A stretch of DNA of 64,000 nucleotides, taken from Cephalotus follicularis (Eukaryota > Streptophyta > Magnoliopsida > Oxalidales > Cephalotaceae). Positions 47,157-59,654 of the stretch are shown here, piece by piece; positions within the stretch are counted from its first letter, which is position 1, and every line of letters starts with the position of its first letter. The notes beneath the pieces are model-generated. The model saw only the letters and a program-made list of their open reading frames with translations. It was not told the origin of the DNA and did no database searches. The position numbers and the translations under genes were made by a program. The stretch is from positions 628,839 to 692,838 of the forward strand of contig BDDD01000711.1 in NCBI GenBank assembly GCA_001972305.1. The letters run 5' to 3'.

Positions 47157-49716
47157 TATTAGATTAGGGTATCCCTGCAAGCCGCGAGAAGGCTGCAGAC
47201 ATATGTTGTTGACATATGACACACTCTTGAATTGACATTCTTAGTTCCATTCATTTTCTATTTTGCATAATCAGTAAATATTGGCATCTGGCTATATGTA
47301 TTATCCCATACCGTCTCTACGGATCAGTTGATCACCATGTCAACAGAATACACAGATAGTGCCCTGTCCGTAAAGGGTTGGATCTCGTGCCTGAGAGGTT
47401 ATGAGACTGAGATCCTTACTCCCTTGTGACAAAAAGTTCCAAGTCATCGGTTCACTTTCTTAGGGCAATTGATGAACCGCAAAGACTTGTCGTGTTATGC
47501 TTGCTCCGAATGGTAAAGGAGGATGGATCATCTCATTGCCATTTGGGTTTTACCCTAAAGCTGATGCGGGGTGCGTGCAGAGACACGACACTGAACCGAC
47601 CCACCATAGGTTATCTATTTTGAGAGTCAACACCTCTGTCAATAGAGGTCCTATTGTTGCGGCAATGCTTAGTCAAAGGGGACAAGTAGATCACATGTGA
47701 TTTACGTTGTATCGTTAGACCTGAGTGGCTGGCATACGTTGTGTAGTAACTGCTTGGCTTTGATTTCCGCCTTCCCCAGCACTAGCCCCATGTTGGCAAA
47801 AGGGTTGTCTTTGGGCCTTGTGGGATCTGCATTGAGATGTGTGGGCGAGTGCGCAAGATGGGATCATCACGCCCGTGTTGAGGGTTATAGGCTATATAAC
47901 ATCTATGACCGTTGAAGACTTAAAGTCCTGGCCAGGCACTGGGAGATTGGGAACGAGAGGTTTTCGGGGATATCTCCCATAGTCTCAGTGCATTCATAGA
48001 ATTATTGTTATCGCGGTTTTTCCTAGGGGTGACATTTATCCAAACACTAGTCCGCGGTCAGAGCTAAGATGACGAATGATACGCGGTACGCAAACCGATG
48101 ACGGTGATAAAGTACTGGGGAACTGGTTAACGAATGATAGACGTGGTACTTTTTGGTCCGTGGATCCGGGGGTGATTATAGATCACACCAGGACTATTAG
48201 CTGGATAGTCGTACTAGAACTTCGGGATGTTCTGGGAAATTTATCATCGTATCGGAAATCCACTTGGCTTTCAGGTCTTGCCTAATTATTGGAAAAGTGA
48301 CGCATGCTGCACACATGTTCGCTTGGTGGTAAATCTAGTTTTTAACTAGTATATATTATTTTGACATTAGTGGTTTGTTTTTCGTTCCACTAATTGTCAT
48401 CTTGATATATAAAGAGTTTTTAAAGCTGTAGCATGATTTAATTTTAATTAAAGAGAGAAAAATGTTTAATTAATTGAGAGAATTATTAAACATATGGAAG
48501 AAACAAAATTAAAATTGAAAGAGATTTTAAATAAAGGAGAAAAGAGAAATAAGAGAGAGAGTCTTAATTTTAATTAAGTCAAAAAAATTTTAAGTCTTTT
48601 TTAACTAATCTCTCTCACAATCTCTCTCACACTCTCTCCCATTCTCCCTCATGCGTTTTGGGTGAGGCAGATGCGCGCTACACATGCGCACAGCGCAGGG
48701 GCACTGTTCGGCCCGGAAAGATGGTGGCGCTTCTCGCCGGTGACCGGGGGAAGGCAGGCATCCTTCCCTGGTAAATCTCCTTCCCTCCCTTTCTCTCATT
48801 TCTCCCTCTTTCTCCATGTTTCTCCCTGGCGGTAGAATCGCGTTTCTGCCACCGCTGCTTGGTCCGGCGTCTGTTTTCCACCGCCATTGGTCTCTGTTGG
48901 TGGAGCCTTCATGGCTCTACCTATTCCGACCTTAGTTTAGGCGTTTTCGACATTGTTTGGCCGGTTGTGCGTTTGCTGAGTCAACTCTGGCGAGTTGAAG
49001 CGTTGGCCCACTGTGACTTGGCGTTCTGGTCTGAGTCACGGTGAGTCTTTGGCATGGGTGTGTCGGGCTGAAGGTGTGGATCCGTTTGGTGGCTTGGTGG
49101 CCGCTGACGACGAACGGTGAGTCAACCCCGTGACTCACCGTCGACCGTTATTGGCATTCCAGGCTCAGTCTCGCCAAGTCTCGACCACTTGTGCGTTCGT
49201 TGTGGTGTTGGCATCCACATATGTCAAGGTCGGTCAATGGCGAGTTGACCGAGACTCATTGAGTCAGAACTCAATGAGTCGCCGCCTCTGGCCGCCTTGT
49301 TCCGGAGCGGTTCCCGGCGTGTCTCCTCCAGTTTCGGGTTGAGCAATCTTTTTAGAGTCCGTTGGTGTCAAGATCGGACCAAAGCTGGACTATCTGAAAA
49401 CCGGCGGTGTTGTCGGTGACCGGCTTTCGCTATTGCAAGCGTGTAGCGGCAAAGTGGTGGAGCCTCCAACGTTGGTATGATTGCTTCACTCTTACTTTTA
49501 TCTTTACCGACGTGTGTTCGGTTTATCTTTATGTGCATGCTTGTTTTTAGTTTTGGTTCGATTGTTAATTAAACGGAGATCCTAGGCTTTTCAATTTGGT
49601 ACTAAGATGTAAGTGTCGACCATGACTTTCAGTCTTGGTGTTTTTGAAAAATTAAAATTATACACACTTGCGTCCTAGGACCAAATCGACCGGGAACCCT
49701 TTCCAGGTTTCCAACA
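47157..49716 (+). repeat. X-D 5' LTR (2560 bp)
   Basis: Starts TATTAGATTAGGG (terminal TG mutated to TA) and ends GGTTTCCAACA; the primer site TGGTATCAGAAC follows at 49719-49730. It contains the small ORF MLAPNGKGGWIISLPFGFYP (47497-47700). A cluster of TGAGTCA/TGACTCA words (48977, 49032, 49118, 49131, 49260), the core of a GCN4-like bZIP site, lies about 450-740 bases before the LTR end. One pair forms a small hairpin (GACTCATTGAGTC and CTCAATGAGTC, 49253-49280). Confidence 0.88.
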
Positions 49717-52403
49717 AGTGGTATCAGAACGATCCGTTTAATTACAATTGGACTTTAATTTCGGTTTTGGTGGCTATTTTGGAATAATTAAAGTACCTGA
49801 AATTCTGGTTTAATTCCCTTCCCATGGTTGTTTTATAAAATAAAATTATTTTTTCAGGAAACTATGTTTTAAATAATCTAGTGGGAGGTTTATTGCAATG
49901 TCGGCGAACTTGTGGAATTGTTTCAATTGGCCATCGAAAATTGAAATTACTTGTGTTTATTTAAAGTCTATAGTGGATGTAGATTTTAAATGTCTTATGC
50001 ATGATGGCTGGTTATGGGACTGGACCTAGTTTTTGATTTCTTTTGTGGATGGTTTAATTTGCTTTGTTAACTTGTGCTTTTATTTGGTCTGTAATTTGGT
50101 TGCCTGCGAGCACCATTAATTCCTTATTTGTATTATTCTCTCTCTCCCTCAAATTTGTATTCTGTTCTTTATTTTTAAATGTATTTTGAGAAATTTCTTT
50201 TGTAAACAAAGAAGAGAAGAATAACAAAGGAGCTTGTAGAGGAAGATAAAGGAAGTTACAAGACCAAGTGAAGGCCATGTATGCGTGGTGCATTTTGTAA
50301 TAAAGTAGTTTTAAATAGTTCACCTAGGAGATCGAGTGGTCACATTGGCATGTGCGATCACTCATAGATTTACTCCCTGGCCATGCCATATTTATTTCTA
50401 AGTGGGAAATAGGTTGTATGAGATGGATGTTTTCTTTTTTGCAAACAATCCAAACACGTCAAGCATGCTAAGCCGCTCGATTGGATTGGAAGATAAAATC
50501 AATCTAATTAACGGCATGGTAATATATAAAATTTGATGAGACCAAATTCTTCCAACTTGTGAAATAATATGTCCATAAGCAGTGAGACATAAGGCTGTCC
50601 CGTCGTTGGCCTTCCATAATTTTTGTTGAATGGTGTGGACATATTGGGGATAGCACTGCCAAAGCAGAGGTCCCCCGTATGACCATTTCTGTTCAATTTC
50701 AGTGTGAGGTGCACTAGAAGGAAATAATCATGTTTTGGTACTCTGACAGGCCAAAGCGTGTGGGCGTCAAAACGGGTTCATTTCTTTGAGGATTGTGGGA
50801 TTGGACTTATACCGGGGTCATACTTTTGGCACGCCAAAGCTGTGGATTGTATGGGCTGGGAGGCCGTAATTTGTATCGAATCTTACATTTTGGGAAAGAG
50901 GCTCTAATGTAGATATGGGCAAGAGGCTTCTCGAGTTCCACATTGGAGGTGTGGGATACGATTAGAATAGTGGGAGAAGCCATAATTACAAAAGACCAAG
51001 GATTATGGTAATAACATTAATAGAATGATCTGTTAATATTCTCTTTCTTTTTCGTCATATAGGTTGCTAATTTTCACGTACTTGATTATATACTCAAATT
51101 GGCAAACAGCACAAACCAATATCAAACAGGTTTAACACTCCAAAACTTGAACATTCGTATTTCAATGAATGGAAACGCGTTTAGCATAACGTTCTCACGA
51201 GCATGAGAGTTGCTCATGTCATGACTGAGATAATCCCGAGCTAGTGAACGATGTATCCGACCATCACAAGGCCATAGGGGCTTTATGGTGGGACAATGAT
51301 TATCGAGCTCGTACCCTATCAATTGTTGGCCTGTTGCCACAATTTCGCATGATCGGGTTATGCACTCACAAACCTTGTGTGTCATGCTTACACAACTCGA
51401 GGAGTTGTATGGCACCCAGTCGAGGACTGTAAAGGTGGATTTTGAGCAAGAGAGGTCATGATCGTCTGTGATGTCTCAATTTCCTACATGAATAATCTCA
51501 AGTGGAGATAGATCAAGTGAATCTAAGTTCCAAGGGTGAAAACCCAAGGAAGAGGTAGTTAGTGCAAAGGGATTCCATTCTAGAAAAATGATCTAAAAGT
51601 TTTATATGAAGTTTGCCTACTTCCATTGTGGGAAGCTGAGGCAATTGGAAGAGATATAATATGTTCTTATAGTCCAAAGCAGGAAATACCTTATGGTTAG
51701 GTACTTTCATGTTTTATCTAGTTTACAATGTAAGTTCAATTTGAGTAGTTGGCTCAAGTTGTGAGACTAACATTTGTAACTCTTTGCAGGTAGCTGAGAG
51801 ACGCTAGACAGCTGAGAGAGCTGACAAAGCTATGGACTGGCGCCATGGTGATGCATCGAGGATTCACACCTATGTAGTTGGCGTTTGTGAATTGTATTTT
51901 TTTTTTTGTAAATGGTTATGTAATAAAGATTTGATCTCTGTATATAATGAACATTGTATGGAATTTTATTTCTATGTTATATATGTATAAGATGAGCTGG
52001 AAGCTCAAATTTTTGGTATAAATTCTTAGTCTTATACATTTCAATGTTCTAGTTAGTGCAAGAGGCACGTGGACTTAAGAGATCTATGTCTTATAGAATT
52101 ACAATAACATTATATTAAAAATTCAAAGGAACAAATTAATAAAAGATATAAATCCTTAATTCTTATTGTATTGTTGATTAGGTCAAACTAGAGATGCTAC
52201 GAAAACACAATGGTTAAGGATAGTCTATAGGACATCCAGGACGTGTGGTCCTCTCCAACGTGTGCACCATGTGTGATTGGTGTGATGAACAAATCTCCCT
52301 TCTCCGTGCGAGGAGATAGGATAGTGGACATATTAGGTTAAGTCCACACCGACGGTAGTGAACCAATATCGGTTAATGCAAATGGAGATTTTGACTACTT
52401 CAG
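49717..52403 (+). pseudogene. X-D leader, gag and integrase-start remnant
   Basis: Internal part of X-D: primer site, an approximately 1.3 kb leader (uninterrupted GGCTGTCCCGTCG at 50595), then gag remnants (51090-51490; DDYRARTLSIVG-like and LTQLEELYGTQSRTVKVDF words in shifted frames) and an integrase-start trace near 52180-52290. A 280-base stretch at 50050-50333 is absent from 46543-47156 but present in part in X-A. No usable ORF. Cut by solo LTR S2 at 52404. Confidence 0.75.
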
Positions 52404-55086
52404 TGTAATAACCGCAATTTCAATTAATATATATTGCTCCAATTTTAAATAAAATATACATTTTAATTGAGGTTAATTGTCCAATTATTATACGGATTGT
52501 GGTTGTTAATTTATTTGAGCACATGGGCCTAAAATAACCAAAAGCAGCCATCGACAGCTGACTGCCACAGGGGAAGAGTTGACTGGCTGATGCGTGGTGT
52601 GACAGTCAACTGCCTGTTAAAGACAGTCGACTGGACTGGTACAGAACAGGTGTTTGTGCACGCCTGTGTGACAGAACCAAAGGGATTGCATGGAGGGCAG
52701 GTGTCATGCGAGACAACAGCTACTAGAACATGCAAAAGGGGGTGCTTTGCATGTGCTCTGTAGACTTGCAATCTGCAAAATAGAAATGGGAAGAGAGAAA
52801 GGTGAGAAAGAGAGGAGAATGTGAGAGAGAGAAGGAAAGGAGAGAAAGCTAGGTAATGGAGTCTGACGATTCCTAAGTTTCTAACTCTATATAAACTGCT
52901 AGAACTGAGTGTGAATGTTAGAAAAACACTGAGAGAAGAGGCGAATTGCTGGAGATTTGTGAAAGCTTGCATTTGAGGATTGGAGAGTTCAAAGAGACTT
53001 GAAGATTTCGGAGCTCCCTAGTAAGTCCTCAATCCAAACTCTCTGCTGATGTTGATAATGAAACTAGGAGGATGTTAGATATCTTCTGTTAACAGGATTA
53101 AGGTTAACAAATTCTAGAATTGAAATGGAAATGGTAAATGGTTCAATAAAGGTTGAAACTTATGAGCCACTAGTTGGATAATAGGTTGTTAGTGGATCAA
53201 ACATATTAACGATAGTATAATATATCCTCTGTGACATGAGAACAGATGGCTAAACCTGGGAATTAGAAGTTGTTTAATAATGTGAAAGAGAGGTTGTAAA
53301 AGGATAGTTATGAGGCTTAATGAATTATTAAGGAACCACTGTTAGAACAACAATTGTAGCTGAATAATTGGTTAACTTACTGATTAAGTGACTGGACCCT
53401 CATGCATGCATGATATAGATTAATCCTGCTGGGATTGAAGGATTGATTGGTGAAAGAGCCTTGGAAACTCAAAGAGAGAAATCAATCCAAATTGATTTCG
53501 GGATAGCGTTTAAGGTAGGGGTAATGACATGTTTTTGGAAGATATATTATGCATATCATGTATGCTTAATTCCTGTTTGATTGCATGTGTTGTTTAAGTG
53601 AGTATTTAGATATTGAAATACATAAACAGCTACTGCCTGCATTTTCTGGGCAAAGCAGTCGACTATTCTTCATGGCAGTCGACTACTCAACCTATACAGT
53701 CGACTACTCAACCAAAACAGCCAACTGTTCTTGAGAACAGTCGACTCTCCTGGGTTAAATTATGATATAGGTCCTATTTGGGCCTCAATTTAAATGTAAT
53801 TAACTTGGCCTCCATATGGATGATTATAACAATCAATCCTAGCCTTATATACAATTACATTTCAGAAACTAAACCAGTATGCACTCCTTGTGTGAGTTGC
53901 GCATGAATGACTATAGTACACAATGACCTCATTGAATGTCTTGAATTGTTATTGTGCTTCACTGTTTGCTGTATATACTACTGTCATAATTCGTATATAC
54001 TGTCTAAGTGTTCTTCAACACTATTATCACTTATTTTCAATGATTAAACCAAACTAAGTGCTATAAGCACGAATATGGATTTATTTAATGGTTTCAGAAA
54101 TGATTTATTGCCAATGATTTGCTACTCCTCCTATGAGAGGTAACTACTGTTTTATTCTCCAACTGGGAACCACTATTGTATTGATATCGTTTTCCTCTTA
54201 AGAGATGTACAATTATTGAATTGTTATATATTTCCAAAAGAAAACAAATACTATATTGCATATTATACACATATGTAATATGATTATTGAACTGAATTGA
54301 TTGAATTGATTGTCTATGTTATTGCCGATTAGTCGAGTGATGGCAGATGTCACTGGCTAACGGAGGTGGTCCTATGTGCCAGGAGTTGGCTAGAGTACAC
54401 ACCAAAACGGCCTGCAATGCAGAGCTTGATTGTTAAACTGCCCGCTAATGCCGGTAGTAAATGTTACCTTATCTATCATCTTCGGAGTGTAGGGTGATAG
54501 TTAGGTGGTGCACAGTTGGTGCTAGGAGTTAGCGACATGTGACACCCAAACCACAGTATGAATTGATTGTACCCTTGTGCGGTATTCTTGCATTTGTATT
54601 GTCTATGGCCACTTGGCATGGTTGCTTATATATTGGAATACTCAAATGTTATTTTAATATAAAATTGTCATACATGTTGCATTCATATATTCCTTAACAT
54701 GCATTATCTTCCTACTTAGCCAAGTGAGGACAACGACCAACCCCTACAATTTCAGATTAAGCGAAGACGTTGGAGGGTGCTGCTGAAGCTTATGGAGAGC
54801 TTCTTTCTATCTTAAGGTTGTTATTTTTTTTTATGATGTACTGTATTTGTAATGAACGGTTCATGCCCCGTAATGTTGTTGTACTTCCTTATGTAAAAGG
54901 ATAATCTTTGATGGATTGTACACGCACGTAGTATGGGCTGCGTGCGGACGACTTGTATTTTATATTCCGGCTTTGAATGCTTCTGCTTATATTTGAATTG
55001 TTGAATGGAATGCTGGAATATTCTGTTTAATTCTAATATCACCATATATGCTTGTGCCTAATGGAACTGAAGGGCGGGGTGTGACA
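52404..55086 (+). repeat. S2: solo gypsy LTR (2683 bp)
   Basis: Starts TGTAATAACCGCAATTTC and ends GGCGGGGTGTGACA. Perfect duplications TTCAG at 52399-52403 and 55087-55091 flank it, and X-D sequence continues across. Same family as the G3 LTR, which also opens TGTAATAACCGCAATTTC. It holds CAGTCGACTG words at 52550-52640 and 53650-53750. Some antisense ORFs (e.g. 52529-52972) look random. A conserved block CAAGTGAGGACAACGACCAA (54722-54741) matches the G2 and G3 LTRs. Confidence 0.93.
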
Positions 55087-55091
55087 TTCAG

Positions 55092-56812
55092 TACCATCAT
55101 CGGTGTTTTATCACTATTTTGGGTAAGTGTTTCAAGAGGAAAACAAGTCTAAAATCCTAAGAAAGAGTCGTGGATTTATGACTAGAAGTAGATAATGGTA
55201 AGGTCCATTATGTATTTTATACATCTTCCAAATCTTTTTCTGGGTAATGCACTGCAGTTGGCAGAGCATATCCTAAGGCTGTCCAGTTTATATAAGAAAG
55301 GCGAAAACCTTCTAAGCTGGAGGCACGATTGAGACGTTGCCGGTTTGTGGAATATTCTAAGATGTGCTTAGGATATTACTTCTACAATCCATGCGAACAA
55401 ATATGGTTTTGTTTCACGTACTGCAAAATTCCTAGAGAAGGAATACCTGATTGTAGGAAGCAGTGGGAGTTAGGTGAAACAAAGAGAGTTTCCACAAGGC
55501 AGAACCCACAGGATGATAAGGAACTAGAAGTTTATTCTTCTAAAGACATAATTGGGAAATGATCCCAATCTGAGATAGAGTCTCGGCAAGGCACTCCTCT
55601 ATAGAGGAGATCAGGCAAAGGCTTTCAACAACACCTGAGAAATAAGGTTTTCTCATTAAGGCACTGAAAAACCTAACGTCAGCGAGATGACGAGCCTTCC
55701 AGCTACAATGAAGCAGTGAAGAGCACTGATTCCAGGACATGATAAGAGATCATGAAATCCAAAAACGACTCCATATCCGCCTACCAAGTGAGGGACTTGG
55801 TATACGCACCCGAAGGATTAAAATCCTATCATATGCAAGTAAATCTTTAAGAGGAAGATTGTCGTTACTGGTAAAGGTTGAAACCTTTTTAAAGCGCAAT
55901 TGGTCACGAAAGGATATACACTAAGACAAGAGGTCTGTATGCTGAGAAATTTCTGACCAGTTGCAATGCTTTAGTCCATTCGGATTACGCTTGCTTTTGC
56001 CGCTCATTGTGATAATGAGCTATGACAAATGAGTGTCAAGACAGTCTGCAATGGTGACTATCATGAAGAGGACATCTTTATGTCCCAAGCCCGAGGGGTT
56101 TACATCCGAGGAGCATTCGCACAAGAGGTGCAAGATACAAAGGTCTATGACCTTAAGCAAGCATCCCATAGCTGAAATATCCATTTTGATTTTATCAAAT
56201 ATATGGATAAGCCTTATGTCTACCGGAAATAGGATAACCCAGAAATCACTTTCTTGGCGCTGTATGTAGAAGACATACTACACATAGAGAATGATGTAGG
56301 TATGTTGAAGTACAGTTAAGCAAGAACTTCTCCACAAAGTATTTGGGAGAGGCTTTCTACGTTTTAGAGAATGAAGATCTAAAGAGTAGATCGAGTTGAT
56401 TGCTTGGAGTTTCCCAAAGCTAGTACATCAGCAGAGTGCTGAAATGGTATGGAATGAATTCCATATATGGCTTACTGCCAATTAGCCAAGGAATTTACCT
56501 TTTCAAGAGGATGTCTTCTCATACTTATGAGGAGAGTACACACATGAATAGACAACCTTATGCTTTGGCAATAGGCTCCATCATGTATGTCATACTTTTT
56601 ACTGAGCCTGATGTCAATATGCCTAAGGGTCTGGCTAGTCGATTTCAGTCCAGTCCCTGTAAGAGAAATAGGGACATAGTCAAGAGGATATAATGCTTGT
56701 GAAAGACTCAGGATTATTTCTTGACACATGGAGAATATAGTAAATTTAGACGTAAGAGTTGGGTTAACTCTAGTTTCAATTGTGATCTGGACGATCACAA
56801 ATTCTTTTCAGG
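55092..56812 (+). pseudogene. X-D RT and RNase H remnant
   Basis: Continues X-D after S2. Same frameshifted RT as at 43505-45053: YLEEDIFMSQ-like words near 56070, the TGA for Trp at about 56172, the active site as LYVEDI (near 56260-56280), VLKWYGMNSIYGLLPISQ (near 56440), YALAIGSIMYVILFTEPD, SRFQSSPCKRN to 56693. RNase H is mostly lost: at 56812 the sequence jumps into X LTR. No function. Confidence 0.82.
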
Positions 56813-57065
56813 TTATGAGAATGAGATCCTTACTCCCTTGTGACAAAAAGTTCCAAGGCACAGGTTAACTTTCTTAGGGTAAGTGATGAACCGCAAAGAC
56901 TTGCCGTGTTATGCTTCCTCCGAATGGTAAAGGAGGATGGATCATCTCATTGCCATTTGGGTTTTACCCTAAAGCTGATGCGGGGAGTGTGCAGAGGGAC
57001 GACACTGAACCGACCCATCATAGGTTATCTATTTGGAGAGTCAACACCTCTATCAATAGAGTTCC
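56813..57065 (+). repeat. X-D 3' LTR fragment
   Basis: Matches X LTR from its word GAGGTTATGAGAATGAGATC (compare 47396 and 35946) to CAATAGAGTTCC. The first ~240 bases of the LTR are missing and the rest is cut by G3 at 57066. GTTCC (57061-57065) is the G3 target. It includes the start of the small LTR ORF (56911 onward). Confidence 0.82.
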
Positions 57066-57496
57066 TGTCACACCCCGTTTTTCCAATTACGTTTTATGTT
57101 GGACAAACATATGTGGTGATATCAGTATTAACATAATATTCCAGCATCTCATTCAATAATTCATAAATAATTTGCGGAAGCAGTTATTAAGCCGGAATAT
57201 AACATAAGCCGTCCGCACGCATCCCATACTACGTGCGGGAACAAGTCAAAAATAATTATCCTTACATAAGGAAAATACAACAGTACACAGAGTGTGATCC
57301 GTTCGATACAATACATCATAAGGAAATAACAACCTTAAATCAAGAGTAGAAGCTCTCCAAGCTTCAGCAGCAGTCTTCCAAGTCTTCGCTTAATCTGAAA
57401 TTGTAGGGGTTAGTCGTTGTCCTCACTTGGCTAAGTAGGTAGATAAAGCATGGAGAAGAATCTATAAATGTAAATATGCATGACAGATGATGAAAT

Positions 57497-57538
<42 letters not shown>

Positions 57539-59654
57539 GATGTTTCAATATATACGCAATCATGCCAAATGGGCATAAACAATCCATATGCAACAATACC
57601 GCACAAGGGTACAATCAATTCATCCATCAATTGGGTGTCACATGTCGCTAACTCCTAGCACCAACTGCGCACCACCTAACTATCACCCTACTCTCCGAAG
57701 ATGATAGAACCGGTAACATTTACTACCAGCGTTGGCGGGTAGTTTAACAATAAGCTCTGCAATGCAGACAAGTTTAGGTGATACTCTGGCCAACTCTTGG
57801 CACCCAGGATCACATCCATAGTCAGTGACATCCTCCATCACTCAACTACGGAAATAAACATAGACAAACAATACAAGCATTTCAATAATAATATTACATA
57901 TATCAGTAATATGCAATATAAAGTTGTTTTCTTTAGAAACATATAACAATTCATTCATCGTACATCTCATTAGAGGAAAACGATATCAATTCAATAGTGG
58001 TTCTCAATTGGAGAACAAAACAGTAACAGTGCCTCTATTAATGAGGAAAATATCAGTTGGTATGATAATAAGATTTTCAAATAGAAAACCGTTTACAAAT
58101 CATTGTTTATGCTTTAAGCATTAGGTTGGTAAAATTCTCGAATATGTATTCATGACAGTAGAAATTTTACCCAATAACAGTAATAATGGTTACAATATAA
58201 CATATCAGGGATATTTGCAACCACAACAATTCAATTGATCAATTTACAAATTTCTATACCCACTGCTCTAAAGCGTCGACAGTTGTTTGTTAAGCGTCGA
58301 CGGTTAATGACTAGGCGTCGATACTGACAACCTAAGTGTCGACATTCTAAAGCTTATTATGCCATTTTTGTACCAAAGCGTCGACTGTCACGCGTAAGCG
58401 TCGACGCTTATGGGTTTTATACGAATTCCAGGAGCAGTTTCAAAACAGGGGATGCATAAATTCAATCTAAACTCAATCCAATTCAACATGAAATCAAGTA
58501 CAATCCATCACAACATATTATACATGTTATATGTTCAAAAACATGTCAAAATCCCCTACTTCAAATGCTATCCCAAGATCAATTGGAATGATCTTTCTCT
58601 TTATGTCCAATGTTCTTCACCTTCTTTCAATCTCCCAAAATTGCAAAATTAATCTACATAATTGCATGTTACAGGTCTATTAATCAATACTAGTAAGTTT
58701 ACTCCGTTATCAAAACATGATAACATCAAGGAATCGGGCCAGAAGTTGGTTGTTAACTATAAGCTCCTAGTTTCGTCTCTTATGAGCCATTTAACATTTC
58801 AATTTCAATTCAACTTGTTAACTCTTAAATCAAGTTGACAGTAGGTATTATACTTAGACTCAGTAATCTAACACTCTTTCTTACAATCATGACGCCGAAT
58901 TGGGTTTGGAATTTACCGGAAAAGAACAAGCTCCCAAGTCTCTTTGGCACTCAATCCTCAACGCAAGCTTCCACAATCGTCCAGCAATTCTCCTCTCCTT
59001 CAGTGTTTTTCAATCCTATAATGGTTCAAACATTAGCTGATATAAGTGTCCAACTTCGTGGTTTTCATTCCCACAGTTGGTTTAACCTTTAGTGTCCAAC
59101 TCTCTCTCTCTCCTTCATGCATGCTCTCTTTTCTTGTTCTTTCTCTTAACCATTTTCTACTGTGTTGTGCAGGTTGCAGGTGGAAGGAACATGCACGACC
59201 CTTAAGTCTGGCGCCATCAACAGCTGGAAAGGTCTCTTATGCATGGTCGACACGTATAAGAACGCATGCCTTGGTTCCCATCATGTCCAGCTCTGCCATT
59301 TCCTCCAACTGACACCTATTTTGCGCCAGAATACGACTAAAGCATCGTCGGTTACCTCGTGGGCGTCGATGCTTAGACGCCTTTAAGTGTTGATACGGGG
59401 AGTTTAAAGGTCGACGGTTGGCGCCCAATCTCAGTCATCAACTGTGCGTTTTGACACATGCCAGGTCTTAAAGCATCGACGGTGTGATTCCAGGCGCCGG
59501 CGGTTTAACACCAAAAATCAATTCTTTAACTTTCCATTTAAAATTTCTATTCCAACTTCATTCATTAAAGAAAAGTACCAACATAACATCTCAAAAGGTA
59601 TATTTTTTTCATTGTTGGATACAAAATACATGAATGGAAATTGCGGTTATTACA
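57066..59654 (-). repeat. G3 3' LTR (2589 bp)
   Basis: On the minus strand opens TGTAATAACCGC (59654) and ends CGGGGTGTGACA (57066). Two TCGAC arrays: 58265-58410 (GCGTCGACAGTT, GCGTCGACGGTT, GCGTCGACGCTT) and 59340-59510 (GCGTCGATGCTT, GGTCGACGGTTG, GCATCGACGGTG). A (TA)n run lies at 57500-57531. Short ORFs within it look random. Confidence 0.93.
57500..57531. repeat. (TA)n microsatellite
   Basis: About 15 TA units inside the G3 3' LTR, in the same part of the LTR as the AT run of G2. Confidence 0.9.

Noticed and set aside
52529-52972. 147-codon ORF on the minus strand of S2
   Set aside because: Low-complexity Ser/Leu/Phe translation of a purine-rich leader region in a solo LTR. No family resemblance.
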